Source: Theocolax elegans (taxonomy: Eukaryota > Arthropoda > Insecta > Hymenoptera > Cerocephalidae). Taken from it: DNA of 64,000 bases. The DNA lies in NCBI GenBank assembly GCA_026168455.1, contig CM047425.1:3570001-3634000 (forward strand). Reading direction: 5' to 3'. Shown here piece by piece: positions 33,061-45,209 of this stretch (position 1 is the first letter of the stretch; each line of letters starts with the position of its first letter). A program made the position numbers and the translations under genes. Under the pieces are notes generated by a model. The model was given only the letters and a program-made list of their open reading frames with translations. It did no database searches and was not told the DNA's origin.

Positions 33061-33602
33061 TAATGCTTGTAGTTTACAACTGTAACACCGTTTATTTAAT
33101 CTCTGTTACTTTATCGTATCATTTGAACTAACCGTACGTATCGATGTATTCTTTTATATTATTAAAAATATAGTTTTCATTTTACAGTAGCATTGTGTCG
33201 CGATCGCAACGATTTTATGATACGATCGATAATTACGTTAAGTAAACATTATTTTATCAAACTTAAACAATATATTAAATCTTTAGGTTTAAACTTCGAT
33301 TTTTTAACGTTTAGTTATTTGATAAAATATTATTAATAATCAATACTAACGTACGGAAGGAATATGTGACTACAGTTTTAGGATGTAATGTTAGTACAAA
33401 AATGTTTATTGTTAATAAGATATAATAAATTTACAATATTCAAACTATAGTGACCTTACTTTGTTATTTATGTAAAAATGTATCAAATGTACAATCGTAA
33501 AAATGTACTCTCCCTTGACAGAAATATTTTTTTTTATAATAAACACGGAATAATTAATAAAATTTTCAGCGTAATTTAAATTTCTAAAGAGAATTTGGTT
33601 AG
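33061..33602. other. AT-rich DNA, no gene seen
   Basis: AT-rich background up to the SINE. No clear SINE target duplication could be fixed; GAATTT occurs on both sides but is too short to rely on. Confidence 0.55.
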
Positions 33603-33603
33603 A

Positions 33604-33807
33604 GGCCTGCGATGGCTCGGTCGGTAGAGCGTCGGGCTCGTAATCTGGAGGTCCCAGGTTCGATTCCCGGCCCCGGCCGATTGATACAAGCACCACTGGC
33701 GAATGTATTTTCAACAAGTGCTTTCTTCACCAAGACATCGTATGACCTCCGTCGCTGATTAGCACCGGTTTGGGAGCATAAAAAAAGCGACGTTAAAATA
33801 AAAAAAG
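33604..33807 (+). mobile_element. tRNA-derived SINE, full-length copy
   Basis: The tRNA-like head (about 33604-33676) has an A box TGGCTCGGTCGG at 33613-33624 and a perfect B box GGTTCGATTCC at 33657-33667, the internal RNA polymerase III promoter. It folds as a degenerate tRNA: the anticodon loop CTCGTAA would give anticodon CGT (33639-33641, threonine), but the acceptor stem has about two mismatches in seven. A unique body GATTGATACAAGCACCACT follows, then a tail with GTCGC (33751-33755) and GCGAC (33787-33791) that can pair, then TTAAAATAAAAAAA. The body and tail recur, inverted, at 18334-18490, which shows a repeat family and not a tRNA gene. The tail resembles the 3' end of the LINE at 22897-28232. 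Confidence 0.9.
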
Positions 33808-34020
33808 TTGAATTTAATATATATATATACGTCTTATTATTGTATAGAATTCTGACCACGTAGCTTTTCCGGATGAAATTTAAAAGAGAGAAAAAAGAAA
33901 GTTCGTAAAAACCAATAGTATTACGTACTATATATCCAAACGATTATTTGCAATTGAATGTCTCCCTAATACATCTAAAAATTAGTTAGAAAAAACTCGG
34001 GAAATTTCTTAACAAAATCA
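33808..34020. other. AT-rich DNA, no gene seen
   Basis: AT-rich, with (TA)n directly after the SINE. Nothing else. Confidence 0.5.
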
Positions 34021-34760
34021 ATTGAAACCGGTTAATACAAAGTGGATCATTCTAAATCTTCCCGTTTTATATATATATACCTATACATTCCGTTCCTCCG
34101 GTTTATCTTTGATTCGACGGTACTCCTCGGTTCTCTCTATTAGCCAAGTTGGCAACTTTCATGGAAATGCAGCATCCGTGAGATATATCTATATATCTAT
34201 ATATCTATATATATATATCCGGTGTGCTTGCTCGCGCTTGTGTTTGACGAGCGTACCGTTCGCGAAGTATATATTATCTTGGGTGAAGTAGAGCAACTCA
34301 TCCGACTTTCATCCTTCTCTCATTTTGTTCGAGCTCCGTCGTTCGGGATGCCTTATTCAACCCTCCGATGCCGCTGCGTCGCCCTCGCCCCCCTTTTTAC
34401 TCGTATATAGATCGACGTCTCGATCACGGTGCGCCTTCGGAATCAGTCGAATGTGATTTCCCGTGAAAATATCGCGCGCGCTCGTCCTCGAATGCGGATT
34501 GCGGCCCACTGAATTTCGGGCCGGGTGGGCTAACGTCGCCTTACCTAAACGCAAATTTTCGAGGACAAAAAGAAATATACGAGAACTTTGGGAGAATTGA
34601 AATTAGGGAGGTATTATAGAGAAGACGAGTTGCTCTTTCAAATGAGAATTCCGATCTTTTCAATCATTCGTCTCGATAAATTTTCTCCTCTCGCTTTCTA
34701 ATCTGTGGTTATATCGTTTTTCTTTTTTTTCTGGAGGGGGTGGGATTGTATTGTTAATTT
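34021..34760. other. GC-richer island with TATC/TA array
   Basis: An ATCTAT-type repeat grades into (TA)n at about 34184-34217. The CpG-rich remainder (34320-34560) is non-repetitive. Short frames (62-89 aa) on both strands overlap and have no recognised domain. Confidence 0.45.
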
Positions 34761-35630
34761 AGCGTAACTTGGTTTATTTTACAGTTTTTTTAACAATAAG
34801 AATAATGTGATAATCACTTTATTTTGGAATAAAACACAGCGTAAAAACTATATTTAATTATACATTTTTCTATACAGTTTCTAATCACTATCGTATATAG
34901 TAGAATATAAAAATATTAATAGATTATTTAAAATTTTGAAATATTCTGTACATGATGAGATATACAGCATTTTTTAACATCTTATTACAGTTGTTACTAT
35001 AATATTTTATGTTCAATATTATAACAATTATCGGAGTGATTTAAAAATTTATAATACTAGAAGGATTATCACCAAAAGTCAATAAATACATTCCAAGAAA
35101 ATTAGTATTAAATACTATTTAAGCGTTGGTGTATAAGCTTTTTATGAATTAAATAATAAATATTATTTGCCTCATCAGTCATTTGCGTGATATAAATTAT
35201 TTAAACATAAAGAAAAACGAAAATATTTGAAACATTCGAACTAGTTTTTAGGCAAAATAAGATTAATATTCGTTACAATTAAAGTAATTTTTTTAAATAC
35301 TTATATAATATTCCTAAAAATAAAAAAATGAAGTTTAAAACGAGAGGTCATTCGCCTCTAAATAAGTGTCAAATAATTTCAATGTTATTTCAATATTTAA
35401 TTGATATTTTAGAAGCCACCAATTTTTGGATTGTTTCTGACAATTCGGCATGACCATATTCGCAAAACGTTTTGATCAACTCAACAAATAGTACAGAAAA
35501 AGTTTTTAGAAAACGAATTTGAAATTTCAATGGAAAAAAACATTAATTAGTGATCAATAATTATTGAATAACGACAAAGCTAAAAGAATACCGAAAGAAA
35601 AAAAGATACATCCAAGAATTGAGAAACGAG
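34761..35630. other. AT-rich DNA, no gene seen
   Basis: AT-rich background, nothing recognisable. Confidence 0.55.
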
Positions 35631-36300
35631 TTTGCACACTTGGACATCAGCGAGACCGCATGCCGAAAAAGGCAATATTTTTATCTAAGTCCGGTATTAA
35701 AGGTGCGGTCAGCCAGTAGTAGTAACGCGAATTAACAACCAGTAAAAACTGTCGTAGAATAATCAAAATCCCGTAGAGGTATAGGCGGAGCTTTTTCGTC
35801 TTACGCCCTCGGATCGGCTCAGACGGATTATCGTGAATAGTCTACCCGGAAAGCAAACCCTGTCTCTCTCTCTCTCTCTCTCGCTCTCGCTCTCGTTCTC
35901 TCTTGTGAACACGTGAATGTGTCCGGCAAATGCGGGATTAAAGTTAAGGCGAGCTTTTCCGTCGCGTGCTCGATTCACCAAGGTGTCGGCGGAGGCGCAA
36001 GCGCGTTCTTCTTCTCGAGCTCGTTCGACCGTATATACCTCCAAGGAGTAAACACGCCCGGGTCTTTGCTCCCTCTCTTGCTCTTTCTCGCGCGCGCATT
36101 CTCCGGATTAACTTTGAAGTCGCCTCGGATTTTTAACACCACCTTTTCATTTTGCGACGAAAGAGACGGTACTCACTCGGGTTTGACTTTGAAGTCTTCC
36201 TCGGAGTCACCGAGATTATGCTCTATTGCCTTTCTCCTCCCGTTATACACTTCGAGATTAGCTTATGTTTATTTAGCTGGCTAATAATGGATCTATATTA
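35631..36300. other. GC-richer island with CT tract
   Basis: (CT)n at about 35862-35882, continuing as imperfect CTCGCTCT. The phrase TTTGAAGTC with a following CCTCGGA.T recurs at about 36113 and 36189, a small internal duplication. The 123-aa plus frame and 93-aa minus frame overlap and are unsupported. Confidence 0.45.
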
Positions 36301-36439
36301 GACGATTATACGTGTCCGTTGCCACGATCACTAATATGTAGGTCTGCGTGCTGTTTTTTTTCGAAATATTTATTTATTGCTATTTTTAAGATTATTCATT
36401 GCGATTATCGCGGGTACCATTGGTCAATTATCAATATTG
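36301..36439. other. AT-rich DNA, no gene seen
   Basis: AT-rich, nothing recognisable up to the MITE. Confidence 0.5.
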
Positions 36440-36671
36440 CATTGATGAAAATGTTTAGATTAAAAATTACAATAGTGTCTAGTAAACGAGTCACATACTG
36501 ACAAGTTGAGGAAAATTACTATAGTTCCCAGTAAAAATATGACTATAGTTTAGAATTAAATTTACTACAAAGTTCGTAATATTTTCTGTAAGGTTTATAA
36601 ATTTTAATGTAAACTTTAGTCATTTTTAATACAAATATTTGGTAATAATTAATACAAAATTTTACTCCGTG
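36440..36671. mobile_element. Diverged MITE, CACTGAG family
   Basis: The left end CATTGATGAAAATG aligns with the CACTGAG copy at 10998-11140, followed by the signature ATTACAATAGTGTCTAGTAA. The right end ACTCCGTG precedes TA (36672-36673). About 232 bp with no coding capacity. Diverged, so the left boundary is approximate. Confidence 0.6.
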
Positions 36672-36673
36672 TA

Positions 36674-37710
36674 TTACCTATATTCCTAGGAGTAAATCAA
36701 AGGAAACGATTTATTTACCGAAAACTATAGTTATTTGACTAAATATATTCAATTTCTATAACAGACATAGTTATATAGGCCAAGCTAATTCACTTCTCAA
36801 TTGGTCAAGGGGGGACAAGTCTTGGTTGAAATAAAAAAGAAACTAATAAAAATCAATAATTAATAATTTTTTTAATTAATTATAAGACTATACTCTTGTA
36901 TTTTCTTCAAATAATCTAAAATATTAACAGTAAATTTTAAATATAATTTATATCTATTTGTATGAAACAAAATATCAATAAAAAAATTATGCTTGTCAAA
37001 TTATTGCAAAAGAATTGAGAATTTATGTAAAAAACAGGTAAATAATTTTCTTTGATACACGTTTAGATTTTTTACGATTCGTTTTCATTCAAGTGGATTT
37101 AACTTGTGTTTTGTTGTTACTGTTAAAATTTTATATTATATCTTGCGGTAAGTCTATTATGAAAACAAATCGGAGCACAAATATAGTCTCATAATTAATT
37201 AAAATAGCTATGTTACAAATAAATTAGCCAAAAAACTTTAAACAAAAACTTATAATAATTCAAACTATTAAAAAATTAAGATATGTTTATAATCATTATG
37301 AAAATAATTATTAATCGTTAATATTGAATAATTTTTTTTTTAATTTTGATCCATTCTTGTCTCCTTAATAATTATTACTTTTTTTTTATCATTATTATAA
37401 AGACAAATAGGGTCAATATTTAAATTAAGAAAAATAATCGAAATTGATTAATTTGACTGCCATTGTGTAAATTAAATGTAGTATTTAAGTAAAAAGATTA
37501 GAAAAGTAATATTAAACAGATGATTTACTATACATTTATTTGATATTAAAATTAGAATTTTATTAAAATTATTCGAAATTTTAAATACAATTGAGAATTT
37601 TCATTCGTATTCTTTGGCTGAAATTAACAATTTAATGCAATATTGTAAATTTATTCATTCATTATTATTTTTAAATATTTTTTCTTGATGTAAGCAATTT
37701 TCGATCTTTT
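36674..37710. other. AT-rich DNA, no gene seen
   Basis: AT-rich background, nothing recognisable. Confidence 0.55.
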
Positions 37711-37824
37711 CATCTTCCATTGAAAATATTACTTTGATCTCAAAAATTTGATCTAAAAAATTATTTTCATCTTCCATTGAAAATATTACTTTGATCTCAA
37801 AAATTTGATCTAAAAAAATGAATA
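37711..37824. repeat. 57-bp direct tandem duplication
   Basis: A unit starting CATCTTCCATTGAAAATATT at 37711 is repeated immediately from 37768 with essentially no change. A recent local duplication. The overlapping minus-strand frame simply repeats the same short peptide and is not supported as a gene. Confidence 0.9.
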
Positions 37825-38360
37825 AGAAAAAATGTGTAACAATCTCGATTCCCCGTGTATATACAAAAAGAAATGCGGAATTTCGTGACGAGCGACACAC
37901 CGTCGGTCCAGAGACACCGATTCCTCGGGCCTCCCTTCGTTTCTTTATTGGTGAAAGGCGGCTTTGTGTCTCACGGAGTACAAGAGAGCGTCCATCATCG
38001 AAAAGCTTTGTATACCGATTCGACCGGGCGGTACAGACGTTAAGTCGAACTTTGTCCTCTCGAGGTAAACACGAGGCGGGGAACTTGGTAACCTCAGGGG
38101 GGTCTACCTTCGACCTACTTCTCACCACCCGTCGCGTGCTCCCGGATTTGTGGGTAAAAACGCGGATTACTAATTTATTTCTACTTTTCTCGAGAGCTGG
38201 GAGCACCTCGTTGTTAAATCTCTCGATTTTTCGCGGTTACGCTATATACACACGTATACCTGCATTTTACGCGTCAACGCTTCCCGCACCTGATCGTTGT
38301 GTAAAAATCTTGTTTACAGAAATTAAACCTCACACTGCCGTTACGTATATATTCCTTCTT
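37825..38360. other. GC-richer island, no convincing exon
   Basis: Balanced, CpG-containing sequence (37850-38200) with opposing frames of 190 aa (plus) and 183 aa (minus) that overlap for most of their length. Neither has a domain, and both extend into neighbouring AT-rich or duplicated DNA. I do not call either. Of the non-LINE frames in the window these are among the longest, so transcript evidence would be worth checking here. Confidence 0.45.
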
Positions 38361-39890
38361 TTCTTTCATACACTAATAATCGTGCGATAATAAATATAAA
38401 AATATATATAGGTATATATGACTGATACTTTTTGTTTTTTCCCTTTGACGTGACATCGAGTAATTTACATATATACTTTATTTTATTACCCCTCGTACTC
38501 AAACTATAAAGATAATATTCTAACTGACGGGAGTTGAAAAACGGGGAGAGGTATATCGGGGAAACGAAAGCTGCTCTTTAAATATCATTCTCGAAAATAA
38601 CTGAAAATGATTTTTATCTGACGTAACGCTTATCGAGCTTATACATATATGTATACATCGGTAACACGATGACAGCATAAATCAACAAATGTGAGGCGAA
38701 ATTTCTTTTGAAACTGTAATTATAATTAACACTGTTATCGTGTCATAAATTTGTTCTACATTTCTATACGAGGTTTATTTTACTTTAATATTTCGTTTTA
38801 AACGTAATATAATATCAATTTAATTATATTACCGTATATACATTTATAAATATATATACATATTTATTTGATCCGCATTATTAAATTATTATTTTTCAGA
38901 ACGATATATGTTAATCGTATTTTTATGAATGTAATTATAGATTCGTAGAAAAGTTGGAATATTGTTACGAGCAGATATGATTGGTAATTAAATTAAATCT
39001 AATAAAATATATTTCAGATAACACGTTGAGTAGTAAAACGTTAATACGACTTCCTATTTACACGGCTCGTAACAAATTGAACTATTTTTTTTTATTTCTG
39101 TCGTTTTAAAAAGTGTATAGATTATCTTTAGAACTATATTCGTTGACGATGATCATAGAATTTTCCGTGGATTGGCTTTTCATTTTTACACGATGATCGT
39201 AATAATATTTTATTAATTAGTAAATGGAAACTATACGATAATACCTAAGCGGAGAAAAATTTTGTAGTATTAAATTAGGATGTTTTTTTAGTTATTTTGG
39301 GCTGTAAGTATCCTGAAATATCCTAAAATTTGACTATATTTTGACGTTGAAAGTTATAGTACAAATAGATCAAATAATAATTACAAAATGCAAGTTTGAA
39401 TTATGGATGCGTCGTGAGTACGACGGAAAATTAGCAGAAGATGCGTAGTCCCTTATGTTTTCAAGATTGCTTTTTTATTGATATTAATTAGAATATTTTT
39501 TGTTAAAAAATTGAAAATTATTTAAAAAAATAACTTAATTATTTAAAGAGTATTTTTTGTTTCGTATTTATTTACATATGTAACATATCTAAAGAACTGC
39601 GACTACAATATGTCTTGAAGCAAATGTAATAAACCTTATAAATTTTTAACGGATACTTTTAATCAATTCTAACACTTTACTGTTCTGCAGATAATTTTCT
39701 TTAAAATCCATATAGTTTTTATAAAAAAAATTAATAATAATAATATTCATCATAATTACGGCAACGTTAAATTTGTTATTTGAAAAAAACAAACATTACT
39801 TATCTGGGTACAAGTGCAATGCATAAAAGAAAAGGAATGATCTGCATCTGAAAATCAAAGACAGTATATTACGAGTAGTGCCGAATAAAA
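38361..39890. other. AT-rich DNA, no gene seen
   Basis: AT-rich background, nothing recognisable. Confidence 0.55.
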
Positions 39891-40440
39891 AAGGAATACT
39901 ATAAGTTAGAGTATATAGGTACATATCGATCGAAAGGTATAATCAGTAATAATCAGATTTACCTTAACGCGTGACACCTTCAGTCGGGACGGTTTAATTT
40001 CCCGAAAGGCAGTGGACATAAAACGGAAAGAGGGGGAAAAACGCGAGAGAGAGAGAGAGAGAGAGGTAAAACGTATGGTTTCGGAACGATAAGCCATCTC
40101 TAATGGTTAGAACGAGAGAAGGAAAAAGAGAGACACGCGTAAAAGCCACCGTTAATCGAGGAGAGTAGTAGCGCGACGACGGCGACGGTCAACTTTAATC
40201 TCGAATTCCAGAAACAGGAAGCCGCGGCGCAGTATAATTCGGTAGATTGTTAGAGAAAGAGAATGCTCGAGACACGAATTATCGTAAAAGTGAATTAAAT
40301 TGGCCTCCCTCGTCTGGTTTACCGCGTCCTCTACGTTTCACCCACTCGAGCATTTTCTCGCTCCTTTTTTTTTCCTCTCCTTCCCTATCTACACCCTCCC
40401 ACCTCTCTGGTTTCGAACATCATTAATGTAATGCATATTC
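39891..40440. other. GC-richer island with GA tract
   Basis: (GA)n at about 40046-40065, CpG-rich DNA at 40135-40230 and a pyrimidine-rich stretch at about 40365-40405. Confidence 0.45.
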
Positions 40441-42480
40441 GTATTAATGTGAACGTTATCTTTCACCACCTTAAGCTTGATTAAACGATCGGTGTTGCTT
40501 GGCTGATTATATATTTATATTTATAGATTTTGTATACTTGGAATTTTTTATAGTACTATTTATTTAATTTTGATATTTAATCAAAATATTACATTTTATT
40601 TCTCATAAAGATGGTATTTTTTTATAGATCGATAAATTATGTACATACATATAAAATTAGCATTTAGTTTGAAAACAGTAGTAAACTTTGTAATGACATT
40701 AAGAGGACAATTTTGGGTTAAAATTACGAAAAATGTAATTTAATTATATAATATACTTATAATAATTAAATTGACATGTTTGGCTAAACTTCTAATTTTT
40801 TAACTCGTGGTAACTATAAGCCAAAATTATTAAATAAACTTAATCGTTTCTTATAGATATTATGTTGAATATAATCACTTTTTGAATATCAGAAAATTTC
40901 ATTATATATCGGATAAAGTCTGAGAAAAAATATTTTTATGTCGACTATTAATAATAATAAGTCAAGTGCAACTTTCACTTAAGAAATGTAATTGCTCAGT
41001 CCTTTCATAAGGTTCAGTGACTTTTCACTCCAAATCGTTTAGAGAGTAATAAATAATGGGTTAAAATATTTCTTAAATTCTCAATAAATTGTATTATTAT
41101 TTATTTTCGTCAAGAATTTAAGGTAAAATATTGCCACAATTATTTTTAACCAGCAGTTATATCACATGCTGTACGAAATTTTCAAAGCATTATGCATTTA
41201 CGCAAGATGCTTCTGGAATCATTTAATTGGACTAAAATTTTAACAGTAACAATAAAACATAATTACTATCCACTTAAGTACAATATTATTTAAATCTATT
41301 GTAATAAAAATATTGATTTGCAAAATCACAGCAATAAAATAAATAATCTTTTATAAAAAATATAAACAATTTATTAATAACTATTTCAAGTATGCATTAA
41401 TAATTCAGTTTCATTCGTGTTGATAATTGACTAAAATGATTATTGTGACTTATATAAATTAAATAAATTATTGTTTGCAAAGTTAAAGATAATTTTAAAT
41501 CACATAATAAATCATTAACTATTTCTAGTAAATTATTTTTCTAAATTTTAACCCAGGCTTTATATTCTCAACGCGATAAACATAAAATAATATTAATTCA
41601 TATGATATAATAATGTTATTTAAATTGTTTTAATTCACAAATAACGTATAACGTATGAAATGAGAAAACGTCATTCATGTAGATCGATCCCACAATTTAC
41701 GAATAATGTACATTCAAATTTTCGGGCGATTTATATTTCTTTTTCATTTTCCAATTGGTATCAATATATATCGCCACTCAGAATCAATCAAGACAGATGT
41801 GTACATCCGACAAGTTATTAAACCAAGCGTTATATCAATAATTCAAGAAAACAGAAGCGATCGATTGTTTCATATTTAAAAATCCCCACTTATATATATG
41901 TATATATATGAAAATTTTAAATTTAACCCCACGCGTTACTTGAATATAATACATCAAATTTACCCGAGAAGGATAATTTTAAATTTGACGAGAGAAACTT
42001 GCTCGAACGGTAATTAACTGTCGTAATTGCTCGCGAAACATTCGATATGGAATTCCATCGTGTATAATATCTTCCTGAAATAATAATAATAGGTGTCATT
42101 AATAACGTTCGATATAGAATTAAGTATCACTTAGTGTCTTTCAATATCATGATAATTGAATCATCGTTGGTAAAAAGTCGCGAATGACAAAGTTATAAAA
42201 TAGGTATATAAAAAGAAGAGATTGACGAGTTTCGATTGAATCTTTTATTTTTTTTTTTTTAATAAATTGGAATTATTTTTAATTCGAATCCGATCTACGT
42301 GCATATAACGTATATTAATAGTAATGATTGTCATATACATATACATATACTATATGCATATTATTAATATAATACGAACCAATCTCGTTGCGATGAACCC
42401 AAAGAGTCTTATTATATATCCCTTTAAAAAAAAGGAGTCGATATGTAATATAATTATCCTCATTCATAATAATTAATAAT
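40441..42480. other. AT-rich DNA, no gene seen
   Basis: AT-rich. GGGTTAAAAT occurs at about 40718 and 41057, and its complement ATTTTAACCC at about 41546. These may be traces of an old inverted-repeat element, but the matches are too short to call. Confidence 0.5.
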
Positions 42481-43100
42481 CCTGCGGATCCAAAAATTGT
42501 TCATCAATCGCCTTCGACGGATAAAAAAGAAAACAGAGAGAGAGAAAGAGAGAGAGAGAGGAGGGAGGGGAGACAAATTGGTCGAGTTGGCCGTCCTCTT
42601 TTTCACAAAACGGCTCGCGCGGCTCCATAAGAAAGAGCCGATCTAATCGCTTTTCCATTAAACCGAAAGAATGGCACCTAATCCGCAGAATCGATCGTAA
42701 CCCGATGCCCATTTGCATCGTACCCAATGGGAATCCCATCATAAATCTCCAACACACACATACGCAGACACACACACACATACACACAGAAGAGAAAAAG
42801 AGAGAGAGAGTAGAGATACACGCTCGGTTGCATTTAGCTTATTATCATCGCAAACTCGCTTATCAGTAGGAAGGGAAGAAGAATTAATGTGTCCAGATGA
42901 GAGGGAAGGATAACCGAGTCCTTAGCTACTGTGTTGAGCAACGTGCACCTGGACCACCCTCAAGAAGATCATCCTTTACCTATATACGTATTTTAAGGGC
43001 GGAGTACACTTTACATACGGTATGTGTTAGTTGTATGTTTTTTATATATTGCAGGAAAATGAAATATTATATTTTGTATACCGATTGAGTGTTTGATTAA
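42481..43100. other. GC-richer island with GA and CA microsatellites
   Basis: GA-rich tract at about 42535-42560 and CACACA at about 42768-42785. Between them (42630-42760) is repeat-free sequence with a perfect ATTTGCAT octamer at 42711-42718 and CTAATCC at about 42678. It could be a conserved regulatory element; this is inference from short motifs only. Confidence 0.4.
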
Positions 43101-43234
43101 GACGTGGGTATGTATATACCTGATAATAAATATCTGGTAGAAAATTTGACAATTTTTAATGTACTTTCCAGGTTACGAACAGATCTTCCATGTAACGATT
43201 CTTTTTAAATAAAGAAATGGCTAAATTGTACCTA

Positions 43235-43328
43235 CACTGAGGAAATAATTTATTTGAATCAATTAATATTTTATTACATCCGTATGATAAACATAAAACA
43301 CGTACGAATCAATTGTTTTTTTCCATTG
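43235..43328. mobile_element. Small TA-flanked MITE, CACTGAG type
   Basis: TA (43233-43234), then CACTGAGGAAATAATTTATT. The right end, in reverse complement, reads CAATGGAAAAAAACAATTGA after TA (43329-43330). Both ends then reach GATTCGTA- or GAATCAAT-like sequence, so the 94-bp element is nearly palindromic. No coding capacity. Confidence 0.65.
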
Positions 43329-43339
43329 TAAAAAATCGT

Positions 43340-44050
43340 TATTAATCCCTGTATTAAAGTTGCAATTAACGGGGTAGCACGACATTGCTCGTGAAATGAA
43401 AATGTCCGTTTGGCTAGGTAATGTAAAAGTTCAATTAAGAAAAAAAAAGAAAAAAAAAAGAAAAATAAATCGGCAACGGTGGATAATCCTTTAACCTCTC
43501 GGTCGAAAAGGAGCGTTCTATCCTTCTACGATTTCACGTATCCTCGCGCCACCCTTTCAAAATTATCGCGTGAACACACAATGCCAGAGTTGAGGCAGAC
43601 AAGAGGAAGGAGGGATATAATAACGTAACACACTCGCGCCGAGAATCGTCAGGGTATTGTTGGTTAGCCGGTGTGTCGAGCAACAATACCCTCGTATCAA
43701 CGTTGGATCAAGCCAACGGATACTTTGACTCATAACTCAACGTCTAAGAGTATATCTTCGCGAGCTGACTCAACACGACGAATCCTCGTCCCAAAAAATC
43801 TTGACGAAAATTCGGTGACGTCGCGGCTCTCAAATGTGGGACGGTGCACTGCTACTGAATTCCTGGTGGGCACAAACTCACATCTCATTCTCATGTACTT
43901 TAGATGATTTAGTCGGATAAAAATACTTTTTTCTTTGCGTTTTATCTTTGGGTACGATGTATATATATACCACCGGAGGAGATTTTTATATTTTAACTTC
44001 GGGGAATCGACACTATTATGTGTGGGATATCTTAATCTGTTATAAATATG
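43340..44050. other. GC-richer island, no convincing exon
   Basis: An A-rich run at about 43440-43467 is followed by balanced sequence at 43480-43910. The 78-aa plus frame at 43671-43907 has no recognised domain. Confidence 0.45.
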
Positions 44051-45207
44051 TGAGAAACTCGTTCGTTCCGTGATAACTCTAACTTTTAAAGAATGAAAAA
44101 TCCCAAAACTGAGATTACCGAATAAGTATTTTTCTTGAAGGAGATAATTGAGGTTATAATTTTAATTTTTAATCTCTTAAGGGGCAGGATAATGCCATAT
44201 ACATATACATTTTTAAAAATTCAGTTTGAGTCGACACACATAGAACCCGAGAGAATCTAAATTTTTGATCGGGATTTGATATAACATCTTAAAATCAAAA
44301 ACAGACATTGCGATTTTTCGAATTCATTATTGTTTCCGATTTGACTGTAAAATATTTCGATCTAGAAAGAAGTTTCGTCGTGAATCTGATATTATCTCAA
44401 ATTCAAATTGTTTACTTAATTAGATAATTAATTTTCAAATGGTAAAGATTCGCATCAGTGCTTAGTTATTTTAGCATTAAATGTATATCCATGTATATAC
44501 TCACACATTTTAGATAAATATATCAATAAATACGACTTCAGACTGTAATTGACGATCCAAAGATAAATCTAGTAAGACATTGGGGCATAAATAATGTTGT
44601 AATAATTTTTTTTTTAAAAATTAAATTTAACGTTCGGGTGACTTGACAACATTTAACTTTGATTTGACAAAGAACTTTCAAATTTTCAAAATTCCGGCTC
44701 TCTAAGGGTTGAGTGTGATATTCAACTTGATTAAAACGAAATTCTGACTAGATACCGATTCCCTCATATATTTATCAATTGATGAGAGAAAAGTCGATAA
44801 TTCTTTCTGATTATTTTTTCAAAAACGAATTACCTTGTCCTCTTTTTCAACTGTTTGTGTTGGTGCGATATATGTTTTGAAAATTCAAATTCTAACTTTA
44901 ATTATCACATACACGTCCGGTTGATCCGAGATTGTATTTTGTGTTTGTAAGATTCATTCTCCAGTGTTCCAAAAGTAACCATACTCCAAAGTAAATTAAC
45001 TTTATACGTGCTCTTATCGTCTTAAAAAATGGTATGAATGAATATACCAGCAGAAGGACATTCTACGTGTTGATTGACTTTCTGATACTAGTTAAACTGA
45101 CTCTTGCTTGTTAATTACCCATCTATTTACTCAATTTTAAGCTGAAATATTTATTACTTTTCAAGGACGATTGTTATTTTACAATAAAATTTGTGTCATA
45201 TTTAACG
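44051..45207. other. AT-rich DNA, no gene seen
   Basis: AT-rich background, nothing recognisable. Confidence 0.55.
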
Positions 45208-45209
45208 TA

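Noticed and set aside
33604..33676. Functional tRNA-Thr(CGT) gene
   Set aside because: The acceptor stem is mismatched, the sequence continues into a body and tail shared with 18334-18490, and it ends in an A-rich tail. It is the head of a SINE.
40713..41555. Large inverted-repeat element with GGGTTAAAAT / ATTTTAACCC ends
   Set aside because: The match covers only about 20 bases at each end, with no interior symmetry.
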